Below are positions 8,006-14,088 of a DNA stretch of 14,178 nt, piece by piece. How positions within the stretch are numbered: the first letter of the stretch is position 1; each line of letters opens with the position of its first letter. This stretch comes from Tenericutes bacterium ADurb.BinA155 (GTDB taxonomy: Bacteria > Bacillota_I > Bacilli_A > RFN20 > CAG-826). The notes under the pieces are model-generated. The model saw only the letters and a program-made list of their open reading frames with translations, ran no database searches and had not been told where the DNA came from. Both the position numbers and the translations under genes were made by a program. The stretch covers positions 1-14,178 of the forward strand of contig MVZL01000017.1 in NCBI GenBank assembly GCA_002068375.1, given 5' to 3'.

Positions 8006-8968
8006 ATGAAAAAAACATTTGTCACTCCGATCCTATCCGCCGCCTGCCTCCTCGTCGCCTGTGGAAATGTTTCCACCCCCAGCAACGCCGCCAGCCTGGT
8101 GAATGAGAGCACCTTCGCCGGGATCTCCAAGAACGAGGCTTCCCTCAAATCGATCCTTGCGGTCGATCTTGCGAGCTCGCTTCCTCTGCTTGATTTCGGT
8201 GGTTCCAGCGTTAAAGCGGTCAAACGGGCCGCGGCCAGTTCGGCGAGCGATTCGAGCGCCGCAACGACTTCCTCAGCGACTTCGGATGTCGTGAGCGAAG
8301 AAGATCCGATCATCACGGTCTTAGAATCCCTCGACCTTTTCATGGCGGGCGATGTCGACTTCAGCATGAAGGATGCCGCCTCAACGAATGCCGAGTACAC
8401 CTACCAGATGGATGTGAGCTTCGTCTTACTTGATGGGACCAAATCCTCCTACTCCTTAAACTACAATTCCTCGAAGCAAGAGCAGGAGATTTCCGAAGAC
8501 GAGACCGAAACGAAGGTCACGATCACCGGAGTCAGTTCCATCGATGAAGCCCAGTACACCTTCACCCTCGAAAGCAAAACCGAGACGTCGAAAGACGAAC
8601 AGGAATCCGAAGTGGAGTTCACCCTGAAACTGGATGATCAGAACTTCGTTCAGGTGAAAAACTCGCTCGAACTCGAAGAGAATGAGAAAGAACTGAAATA
8701 CAGCTACCGCAAGGTGAAAGCCGGGGTTGAAGAAGTGGCCTACAAGCTCTCCTTCGAAAACGAAGATGAGGATCAAGAGGATGAAACCAAAATGGTCCAA
8801 AACGGCAAAGTCTACACGATCGAAACCGAAGTGAAAGAGGGCAAGACTCTGGTCCACGTCATCGTCAAAGATGAAGCGACTGGAGAGAAAACCTCCTTCA
8901 TCTACGAGCGGACGGTCACCGAAAATAGCGGTGAGGCTGTTACGACTTACACTCCCTACGTCGCCTAG
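8006..8968 (+). CDS. Lipoprotein paralogous to the outer domain of the adjacent membrane sensor
   Basis: A 320-residue exported lipoprotein: basic N terminus, hydrophobic core, and lipobox LVAC with Cys19. AAAAGGAG with a short A-rich spacer sets the start firmly. Residues 67-97 are Ala/Ser-rich and probably flexible. Residues 128-303 are a highly acidic beta-rich domain with alternating Tyr/Phe strands. It aligns with residues 148-309 of the preceding membrane protein, including YSYRKVKAG (232-240) against YEYTRVKDG, and the identical DEATGEK (289-295). The gene follows its neighbour by 44 nt without a visible promoter and ends before a strong terminator, so it is the last gene of the sigma operon. 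I know no function for this family. A decoy or co-sensor for the membrane protein, or an envelope-stress reporter, is an inference from the shared domain. Confidence 0.82.
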   Translation: MKKTFVTPILSAACLLVACGNVSTPSNAASLVNESTFAGISKNEASLKSILAVDLASSLPLLDFGGSSVKAVKRAAASSASDSSAATTSSATSDVVSEEDPIITVLESLDLFMAGDVDFSMKDAASTNAEYTYQMDVSFVLLDGTKSSYSLNYNSSKQEQEISEDETETKVTITGVSSIDEAQYTFTLESKTETSKDEQESEVEFTLKLDDQNFVQVKNSLELEENEKELKYSYRKVKAGVEEVAYKLSFENEDEDQEDETKMVQNGKVYTIETEVKEGKTLVHVIVKDEATGEKTSFIYERTVTENSGEAVTTYTPYVA

Positions 8969-8989
8969 CGCCCCTATCTACGGCGAAAG

Positions 8990-9014
8990 AAGATCCCGTC
9001 CCCGGGATCTTTTT
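8990..9014 (+). terminator. Strong bidirectional intrinsic terminator
   Basis: AAGATCCCG (8990-8998) and CGGGATCTT (9003-9011) form a 9-bp stem with a TCCC loop, running into TTTT. On the other strand the same stem is followed by CTTTC. It ends the sigma operon and probably also the convergent XRE gene, whose stop codon is 3 nt away. Confidence 0.88.
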
Positions 9015-9016
9015 CG

Positions 9017-9631
9017 TTAGTCTTTCACTTCAACGGGTTTAATGTGACTCCAAAGAATCGCCGCAACGGTTAAAGGAACTCCGATTAAGAAAAGCATCCA
9101 GAATTTCCAGCCTTCGCCATTGGGAATATCCACGCCTAATTCAAGATAAAGAGAGAGCAACAAGGTCCAAACGAGTCCAATGATGCAGACGGTATTCCAG
9201 GGATGCTTGCCCCAAATCGCGGAGAAAATGACCAAGAGAATAAAAGATGCGGGCATCGCCCAAAGGAAAGCCATCCAATAGTAAGCGTTATTGAGGAACT
9301 GAACGCCCACATAGATCGTGGCGGCTAAAATCCAAACGACGGAGACCGACAAAGCCATAATGACGTTCTTGTTGGCTTGTTGGCCTTTCGGTTTGATGTA
9401 TTGCTTCTTCTCTTTATTCGTTCCTTCGTGGGTCAGATAGTCTAAAGTCACCCCATAGAAATCGCAGAGCTGTTTGAGGGTTTCGATATCGGGCGTGGTC
9501 TCGCCATGCTCCCATTTTGAGACGGACTTGTCGCTATAGTTAAATTTCTCCGCCAGCTCTCCTTGAGTGAGATTTTTGCTTTTGCGGAGCTCGGTCAGGT
9601 TATGAGCGATCGTAATGCGCAGGGGTTCCAT
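9017..9631 (-). CDS. XRE-family DNA-binding regulator with four membrane segments
   Basis: A 204-residue transcription regulator with an N-terminal Cro/CI-type helix-turn-helix (about residues 8-66: ELRKSKNLTQGELAEKF..SDKSVSKWEHGETTPD..TLKQLCDFYGVTLDYL), a basic linker (72-88), and a hydrophobic C-terminal half with four likely membrane spans (about 90-110, 116-139, 145-165, 176-194). This design is common in Firmicutes and suggests a membrane-tethered repressor. The frame is open 15 codons further upstream, but the family N terminus fits ATG 9631 and a promoter (9641-9669) lies where the longer form would be coded. No Shine-Dalgarno sequence is within reach of ATG 9631; AGGAGA at 9656-9661 is 24 nt away. 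A GTG at 9640 is an alternative start. Its target is unknown; the divergent glycolipid operon is the obvious candidate. Confidence 0.85.
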   Translation of the reverse strand: MEPLRITIAHNLTELRKSKNLTQGELAEKFNYSDKSVSKWEHGETTPDIETLKQLCDFYGVTLDYLTHEGTNKEKKQYIKPKGQQANKNVIMALSVSVVWILAATIYVGVQFLNNAYYWMAFLWAMPASFILLVIFSAIWGKHPWNTVCIIGLVWTLLLSLYLELGVDIPNGEGWKFWMLFLIGVPLTVAAILWSHIKPVEVKD

Positions 9632-9640
9632 TGCAACCAC

Positions 9641-9669
9641 ATAATAGAGCCAATGTCTCCTAAAAGCAA
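9641..9669 (-). promoter_or_regulatory. Candidate promoter of the XRE gene, implying a near-leaderless transcript
   Basis: On the minus strand TTGCTT (9664-9669) and TATTAT (9641-9646, one mismatch to TATAAT) are 17 nt apart. Transcription would begin about 9632-9634, only one to three bases before ATG 9631. The -35 match is partial (TTG only). Confidence 0.4.
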
Positions 9670-9697
9670 CGGCCAATACTTGCGTTTCTCGTTAAAA

Positions 9698-9718
9698 GAG
9701 AGTGGCCGAACCACTCTC
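9698..9718 (-). terminator. 8-bp hairpin with T-run on the minus strand in the divergent spacer
   Basis: GAGAGTGG (9698-9705) and CCACTCTC (9711-9718) form a perfect 8-bp stem with a 5-nt loop. Read on the minus strand it is followed by TTTT, as in an intrinsic terminator. It stands 29 nt upstream of the XRE -35 box, in the spacer shared with the divergent acyltransferase operon. It could stop antisense transcription, or the DNA palindrome could be the operator of the XRE protein. Confidence 0.5.
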
Positions 9719-9798
9719 GTAAAAGTTCGATTTTTATCTCGTACGGAGGACTAGATGAGGAGATAGGAGACAAGGAAAATCGGCATTATAGTATTCGT

Positions 9799-9819
9799 GA
9801 CCCATTAAAGGGTCTTTTT
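9799..9819 (+). promoter_or_regulatory. Terminator-like hairpin that covers the Shine-Dalgarno sequence of the glycolipid operon
   Basis: GACCC (9799-9803) pairs with GGGTC (9810-9814) around ATTAAA and is followed by TTTTT directly abutting ATG 9820. The only Shine-Dalgarno candidate, AAAGGG (9807-9812), is partly inside the 3' arm. When folded, the site would be blocked, and the U-tract could also cause termination. Confidence 0.5.
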
Positions 9820-10623
9820 ATGGGAAACACGAGAACAGTCTCCAACACGATTTATTACCACGACGAACAGAACGATGAGTTCAGCGGCATCAAACGCCAA
9901 CCCAAGTTCATCGCCGATGATTATCGTTATATCAACAACAATATCTTTTTCCGGATCGGCCGCTTCTTTGTCTACCGGGTCGTGATGACCCCGGTCGCTT
10001 TCTTATACATGAAGTTTAAATTCCATCACAAGATCGTGAACAAGAAGATTTTGAAGCCCTATCGCCATCATGGTTATTTCATGTATGCCAATCACACCCA
10101 GGTCGCGGGCGATGCCTACATCCCAAACTTGGTCAATTTCCCGAAAGACTGCTATGAAATCGTCAATTCCGACAATATGGCGGTCAAAGGGACCGAAACC
10201 TTCATGAAGATGCTGGGGGCGTTACCCTTACCGAGCACCCTCCATGGCATGAACAATTTCTTGGCCGCGGTCGAGAAACGCTCGATTCAACATAACGTCA
10301 TCATGATTTATCCTGAAGCCCACCTCTGGCCGTATTACACCGGGATCCGGGATTTCAAAGGCGTCTCTTTCAAGTATCCGGTCCGCTTCGGCGATCCTTC
10401 GTTCTGCTTCACCAATTGCTACAAGAAACGCCGCGTCGGCAAAAAGCCGCGGATTGTGACCTATGTCGATGGGCCGTTCTATCCGAATTTGGAGTTATCG
10501 GAAAACGAACGCCATCTCGATTTACGCGATCGGATTTATAACACGATGAAGGAACGGGCGGCCAAAGAGTCGACCTACGTGACGATTCATTACATCAAAG
10601 ATAACCGGAGGATTGCCAAATGA
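9820..10623 (+). CDS. PlsC-like acyltransferase, first gene of a glycolipid operon
   Basis: A 267-residue protein of the lysophospholipid/glycerol-phosphate acyltransferase superfamily (LPLAT), expected to move an acyl chain from acyl-ACP or acyl-phosphate to a hydroxyl of a lipid or sugar at the inner membrane face. The catalytic block is NHTQVAGD (91-98), in which His92 and Asp98 are five residues apart where the classical motif is HX4D. Other family features are YPEAHLW (164-170), in the place of the usual EGTR-type block, and a hydrophobic N-terminal segment (44-64) that may dock to the membrane. Its stop overlaps the next start (ATGA). The last gene of the operon belongs to the same superfamily but is not a close copy. 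The exact acyl acceptor cannot be read from the sequence. Confidence 0.82.
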   Translation: MGNTRTVSNTIYYHDEQNDEFSGIKRQPKFIADDYRYINNNIFFRIGRFFVYRVVMTPVAFLYMKFKFHHKIVNKKILKPYRHHGYFMYANHTQVAGDAYIPNLVNFPKDCYEIVNSDNMAVKGTETFMKMLGALPLPSTLHGMNNFLAAVEKRSIQHNVIMIYPEAHLWPYYTGIRDFKGVSFKYPVRFGDPSFCFTNCYKKRRVGKKPRIVTYVDGPFYPNLELSENERHLDLRDRIYNTMKERAAKESTYVTIHYIKDNRRIAK

Positions 10624-11444
10624 TTAATGTTGTTTATTCGGGCAATACCGGCGTCTACGATGGCTTCATGCTGTCGCTTCTTTCGATGGCCCAGCATACC
10701 AAAGAACCGATCTCGGTTTATCTTTTGACCGCGAGCTTCGTCGACTTGAATCCGAAGTTCACCCCGATCAGCGAGAAACAAGCTGCGACTTTGGAAGAAA
10801 TGATTCGGCCCCTCAATGACGAAAGCCGGGTCCACTTAATCGATGTCCGGGCTCTTTTTGATCAATACATGGGGAACTGCATCAACCTCAAAAACGGCTA
10901 CACCCCTTACACCTTATTACGCTTATTGATGGATTTGATTCCCGCGATTCCTGATCGTCTTATCTATATCGATGCCGATACGGTTGTGACCGGGGACATC
11001 AAAACGCTCTTCGACTATGACCTCAAAGGCAAAACCGTAGGGGCGGTCCGGGATTACCTTGGTCGTTTCTTCATCGGAGTCAATTACGTCAATGCCGGCG
11101 TCCTATTGATCGATATGGCTCAAGCCAAACGCGAGCATCTCTTTTTCCGGGCCCGTGAACAAGCCAACAAAATCTTAATGAGCTTCCCGGACCAGACCGC
11201 CTTGAATCGTTGCTTGACCGGACGGAAATGTTATTTGCCCCGTCGCTTCAACGCCATGCGGCATTTGACCAAGAAGACCGTGATCCGCCATTACTGCAAA
11301 ATGATCATCTGGTTCCCGTTCCACATTATCAATGTGAAACCCTGGCAGATCGATGAAGTTCACCGGAAATGGCATACGTACGCCCACGATCAACTCTACT
11401 TCGACTTCTTGAAATTCAAACGCGAACACGTTAACGAGGAATGA
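10620..11444 (+). CDS. Glycosyltransferase family 8 (GT8) protein
   Basis: A 274-residue GT-A fold, retaining glycosyltransferase of family GT8, which transfers a sugar (commonly glucose or galactose) from a UDP-sugar. Visible motifs: the N-terminal nucleotide-binding strand INVVYSGN (2-9), TPYTLLRLLMDLIP (95-108), the metal-binding DAD in YIDADTVV (116-123), YVNAGVLLIDM (156-166), PDQTALN (190-196) and the His/Lys-containing tail VIRHYCK (221-227) with KPW (240-242). No signal peptide or membrane span is evident; it presumably acts at the inner membrane face. GGAGG at 10607-10611 lies 8 nt before the ATG, and the 4-nt ATGA overlap with the acyltransferase implies coupled translation. Confidence 0.9.
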   Translation: MINVVYSGNTGVYDGFMLSLLSMAQHTKEPISVYLLTASFVDLNPKFTPISEKQAATLEEMIRPLNDESRVHLIDVRALFDQYMGNCINLKNGYTPYTLLRLLMDLIPAIPDRLIYIDADTVVTGDIKTLFDYDLKGKTVGAVRDYLGRFFIGVNYVNAGVLLIDMAQAKREHLFFRAREQANKILMSFPDQTALNRCLTGRKCYLPRRFNAMRHLTKKTVIRHYCKMIIWFPFHIINVKPWQIDEVHRKWHTYAHDQLYFDFLKFKREHVNEE

Positions 11445-11447
11445 CTT

Positions 11448-12707
11448 ATGGAAAAATGGATCTTATTCTCCTTCTTAATCTTATGTTTCTTTGAGGCGTT
11501 GTGCCTCGTGCTTTATAGTCCGTGTCTGATTGGCTGGTTTGGGGCATTAAAGAAAGACAAGCATCTTGAGAATCCGACCAAGAATCGGATTGCCGTCCTC
11601 GTCCCTGCTCGTAATGAGAGTGCGACGATTGAAGGCTTACTGAAAAACCTCAAAGAACAAACCTATACCAACTTCGAAGTTTTCGTGATCGTCAAAGAGA
11701 AGAACGATCTTTCGATCGCTTTGGCTCATAAGTATGGATTTCACACCCACGTGGTCGCTAATCAAAGCTGCAAAGGCGATGCTCTCGATAGCTGCCTTCA
11801 CGCGATTATGCGCCACGATCAAACGGGTTTTGATGCCTATTTGATCATCGACGCCGACTGCGCAATCGAGAAGAACTACGTCGAAGAAATGAATAACGCT
11901 TTGGCTTCGGGTGCCCAGATCATCCAAGGCAAAAAGCTCGTGAAGAATTATTCGATGGAGAAGAAAGCCACTTTGCAGCAAGCCTGCAATGGCATCATTT
12001 GGACGCTCATGGATGAAATGGGCAATCGTTGGAAGAGCCGGCATAACTATGTGGCTTTCACCGTTGGCACCGGCATCATGTTGCGGAAAGACATCGTTGA
12101 AATTAACGATGGCTGGCCTTATCGGAGTACCTTAACCGAAGACGTCGAATTCATGAACGATATCGCCGCGAACGGTTATCGGACGTTCTATTATGGCTAT
12201 GCCAAACTTTATATGGAAGAAGCCCCCTCCCTTTCGATGACGAATAAACGGAGAAAACGTTGGATGACCGGTGTGGTCGATAGCCGGCGGCTCTATAACA
12301 CCAAGGTCAACTCGATGGCTTCGGTGAGTAACCGTTACTTCGCCCATTGTCTTTGGATCATTTATTACTACATCGGCGCGGCCACGATTTATTCGATTGC
12401 GGCGACCATCATGGGCGTGGTGCTCCTTTGCCTTCATGACTCGGCCTGGAGTATGGCCTTCATCGTGGCGGCGTCTTCCTTTGGAATCGTTTATCTCTCT
12501 TATTGGATCATGAGCTTATTCGCGGTCGTCATCGATTGGAAAAACATCAAGATGCCCGTGTGGAAAAAGATTCTTTTGATCTTCGCTCACCCGATCTTCT
12601 ACATGGACTATACCTGGATTGTTGCCGGTGCTTTATTGAACCTCAATTCCCAGCATTGGGATGTGATTGCCCGGGTCGAAGAAGATAGCCCGGCCACCAA
12701 GGCGTAA
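11448..12707 (+). CDS. Membrane-bound glycosyltransferase family 2 (GT2) protein
   Basis: A 419-residue inverting glycosyltransferase with the layout of BcsA/hyaluronan-synthase-like or GT2 lipid glycosyltransferases. One N-terminal membrane span (about 4-28) is followed by a cytoplasmic GT-A domain and three or four C-terminal spans (about 300-330, 335-362, 373-398). Catalytic motifs: VPARNES (52-58), the metal-binding DAD (135-137), GTGIMLRK (207-214), the general-base motif TED (230-232) and RRKRW (268-272) in the position of Q/RxxRW. The TED/RxxRW pair suggests the ability to add repeated units, though a single transfer to a lipid is equally possible. GAGGA (11436-11440) is 7 nt from the ATG; only 3 nt separate it from the GT8 stop. 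Confidence 0.9.
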   Translation: MEKWILFSFLILCFFEALCLVLYSPCLIGWFGALKKDKHLENPTKNRIAVLVPARNESATIEGLLKNLKEQTYTNFEVFVIVKEKNDLSIALAHKYGFHTHVVANQSCKGDALDSCLHAIMRHDQTGFDAYLIIDADCAIEKNYVEEMNNALASGAQIIQGKKLVKNYSMEKKATLQQACNGIIWTLMDEMGNRWKSRHNYVAFTVGTGIMLRKDIVEINDGWPYRSTLTEDVEFMNDIAANGYRTFYYGYAKLYMEEAPSLSMTNKRRKRWMTGVVDSRRLYNTKVNSMASVSNRYFAHCLWIIYYYIGAATIYSIAATIMGVVLLCLHDSAWSMAFIVAASSFGIVYLSYWIMSLFAVVIDWKNIKMPVWKKILLIFAHPIFYMDYTWIVAGALLNLNSQHWDVIARVEEDSPATKA

Positions 12708-12709
12708 TC

Positions 12710-13522
12710 ATGGCGAAGGAACAAGTCACCCGCGAAGAGATCCACCAACGGATCTTGGCCTTAGAAAAAGAGCAAAAATTCGATACCCATGTCGATCCGA
12801 TTGATTATTCAATCGCGATGCCCGTGGATTCGTCTTTCCATTATTTTCCGGTGGGTTTGAAGGAGCGTTTTGCCCGGTGGGCTACGATGACCTTCGGGGT
12901 TGATGAGTTCATGGTCAAGGTCGCTCATAAGTGGGAAGAGCTTGACGTGGTGGGCCGGCAGAACATCAAAGGGATCAAATCCGCAATCGTGGTGTCCAAT
13001 CACGTTCAGATGTTTGATTGCATCGCGATCAAAAAAGCGATGAAAGGTCATTACACCCACTTCGTTGCCGCTCCCTTCAACAATATGAAAGGCAAGTTTG
13101 GCGACGCGATTCGGGCAGCTGGGATGATGCCAATGCCCAATGACTTCTTAAAAGATCTCCGTTATTTCGAAAGCAATATCAAGCGGGCGCTCGAGAAACA
13201 CCATTACGTCACGGTTTATCCGGAACAGTCGGAGTGGTGGTATTACGAAAAACCCCGTCCTTTTAAAGACGGGGCCTTTGCTTGGGCTGTGAAATTTAAT
13301 GTTCCCGTGATTCCGTGCTTTATTACTTTCAAACCGCGGAAGCATCCGGATCCGACCCCGGATCACATGTATCCGCGCGGGATGACGGTCCATATTCTGA
13401 AACCGATCTATCCGAACGCAAACGCCGATCCTAAGGCCGAACGGATTCGTTTGCGCGATGAGGCGTTTAACGCTTGCAAAGCGTGCTACGAATCCTATTA
13501 CGGCAAACCTTTAGCCTACTAA
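12710..13522 (+). CDS. PlsC-like acyltransferase, last gene of the glycolipid operon
   Basis: A 270-residue LPLAT-superfamily acyltransferase. The catalytic motif NHVQMFD (97-103) has the canonical HX4D spacing (His98, Asp103). Block II-like residues follow at PFNNMKGKFGDAIRAAGMMPMP (122-143). VYPEQSEWWYYEKPRPFKDGAFAWA (169-193) takes the place of the EGTR-type block, and VPVIPCFITF (198-207) is the usual fourth block. It shares the 'YPE' wording and general layout with the first gene of the operon, but their motifs differ, so they probably use different acceptors. It starts 2 nt after the GT2 stop with a weak AAGG site (12699-12702), consistent with translational coupling. It ends 1 nt from the convergent small gene. 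Confidence 0.85.
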   Translation: MAKEQVTREEIHQRILALEKEQKFDTHVDPIDYSIAMPVDSSFHYFPVGLKERFARWATMTFGVDEFMVKVAHKWEELDVVGRQNIKGIKSAIVVSNHVQMFDCIAIKKAMKGHYTHFVAAPFNNMKGKFGDAIRAAGMMPMPNDFLKDLRYFESNIKRALEKHHYVTVYPEQSEWWYYEKPRPFKDGAFAWAVKFNVPVIPCFITFKPRKHPDPTPDHMYPRGMTVHILKPIYPNANADPKAERIRLRDEAFNACKACYESYYGKPLAY

Positions 13523-13523
13523 A

Positions 13524-13658
13524 TTAGTAAGCGCGGGCTTCATCGTCGGAGAATAAGGGGGCCGCCGCAGCAAGCTTCGCCAATTTCTCGTCGTACTTGC
13601 GGTTCTCAACGGCTTTCTTCGATTCGACTTTCTTTTCCTGATTAACAATGTTTTTCAT
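13524..13658 (-). CDS. Small protein of 44 residues, unknown function
   Basis: A small gene supported by a strong ribosome binding site, AAAAAGGAG (minus strand, 13669-13677), 10 nt before ATG 13658. The frame is open further upstream, but those codons run through the stop region of the neighbouring small gene and have no start signal. The protein is highly charged and basic in its first two thirds (EKKVESKK, NRKYDEKLAK), then AAAAP and an acidic tail SDDEARAY. There is no signal peptide or membrane span. It is second in a two-gene minus-strand unit, 40 nt after the other small gene, and its stop is 1 nt from the stop of the convergent acyltransferase gene. I recognise no family. Confidence 0.62.
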   Translation of the reverse strand: MKNIVNQEKKVESKKAVENRKYDEKLAKLAAAAPLFSDDEARAY

Positions 13659-13698
13659 GGTGTTTAATCTCCTTTTTGATTCGAATGATCTTCTGGCT

Positions 13699-13836
13699 TT
13701 AGCGAAGTCCATTGATCGCGACCTGCGTATTGGCGTAGAGGTCAGCGATGAAGGTGTTCTCTTCAACCTTCTGATCGGTATCAACGATCTGCTCTTCATC
13801 GGCTTGTTCTTCGTATTCGACTTTGGTGTCTAACAT
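13699..13836 (-). CDS. Small acidic protein of 45 residues, unknown function
   Basis: The start at ATG 13836 is fixed by a near-perfect GGAGGTG (minus strand, 13843-13849) 6 nt upstream and by a promoter behind it. The longer open frame reaching 13944 runs through that promoter and is not real. The product has about a dozen Asp/Glu in 45 residues (VEYEEQADEEQIVDTDQKVEEN), ends with a mixed segment TFIADLYANTQVAINGLR, and lacks Cys, signal peptide or membrane span. It could be a short regulatory or binding protein; an antitoxin-like or anti-activator role is possible but not shown. It is first in the two-gene unit. Confidence 0.66.
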   Translation of the reverse strand: MLDTKVEYEEQADEEQIVDTDQKVEENTFIADLYANTQVAINGLR

Positions 13837-13856
13837 AATGCGCACCTCCATTTCTC

Positions 13857-13874
13857 GCTCCGATTTCCCGGAGC
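13857..13874 (-). promoter_or_regulatory. Hairpin in the 5' leader of the small-gene unit
   Basis: GCTCCG (13857-13862) and CGGAGC (13869-13874) form a 6-bp stem with a 6-nt loop. It would sit at the very 5' end of the transcript predicted from the promoter at 13882-13909, where such hairpins often stabilise mRNA. Confidence 0.45.
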
Positions 13875-13881
13875 CGCACCT

Positions 13882-13909
13882 AATATAGGGGAAGAAAAAA
13901 GCCTGACAA
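13882..13909 (-). promoter_or_regulatory. SigA-like promoter for the two small genes
   Basis: On the minus strand TTGTCA (13904-13909) and TATATT (13882-13887) each differ from consensus at one position and are 16 nt apart. Transcription would start near 13875, leaving about 40 nt of leader before ATG 13836. Confidence 0.6.
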
Positions 13910-13922
13910 GGGTTCAAACCTT

Positions 13923-14025
13923 TGATAGCGTTTTCAGAAAGCACTTACATTAAAAAAGTGCGACAAATACTTAACTTTGAAAAAAGCGCTTACAGGCACT
14001 TGATAGCGTTTACATTGCGTTTTCA
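13923..14025. promoter_or_regulatory. Cluster of cre/LacI-like operator motifs between divergent genes
   Basis: Compared with the CcpA cre consensus TGWAARCGYTWWCA: TGATAGCGTTTTCA (13923-13936) and TGATAGCGTTTACA (14001-14014) each match 13 of 14. AGAAAGCACTTACA (13936-13949) and AAAAAGCGCTTACA (13981-13994) match about 12, and ACATTGCGTTTTCA (14012-14025) about 10. All five lie in 103 bp, upstream of both divergent promoters. In Bacillus, cre boxes upstream of a promoter can activate and those inside can repress; a dedicated LacI-family regulator is the alternative. An inverted repeat GCACTT/AAGTGC (13941-13946, 13956-13961) lies inside the cluster. Confidence 0.6.
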
Positions 14026-14076
14026 TCATTTTTTACAAGAAAAAGCGAAAAATCCCGTGTTGTCCTTCATTTCGGG

Positions 14077-14082
14077 TATAAT
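14077..14082 (+). promoter_or_regulatory. Perfect -10 box (TATAAT) for the gene leaving the right edge
   Basis: TATAAT is preceded by GGG; no good -35 box is found 16-18 nt upstream, which fits a promoter that needs an activator bound to the upstream operator cluster. Transcription would begin near 14089. Confidence 0.55.
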
Positions 14083-14088
14083 GTGCCC

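Noticed and set aside
8456..8857. Antisense open frame of 133 codons under the acidic lipoprotein
   Set aside because: It is rich in Phe/Leu/Val because Glu/Lys/Asp codons are read backwards; no ribosome binding site.
9563..9754. Plus-strand open frame opposite the start of the XRE gene
   Set aside because: It overlaps the helix-turn-helix coding region and the promoters, and its translation resembles no protein.
13659..13799. N-terminal extension of the second small gene to 91 residues
   Set aside because: The extension runs antisense-free but out of frame through the first small gene, and the strong AAAAAGGAG sits just before the internal ATG.
13524..13836. The two small genes as RiPP precursors
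   Set aside because: No Cys/Ser/Thr-rich core, no GG-type leader end, and no modification or export enzyme in the window.
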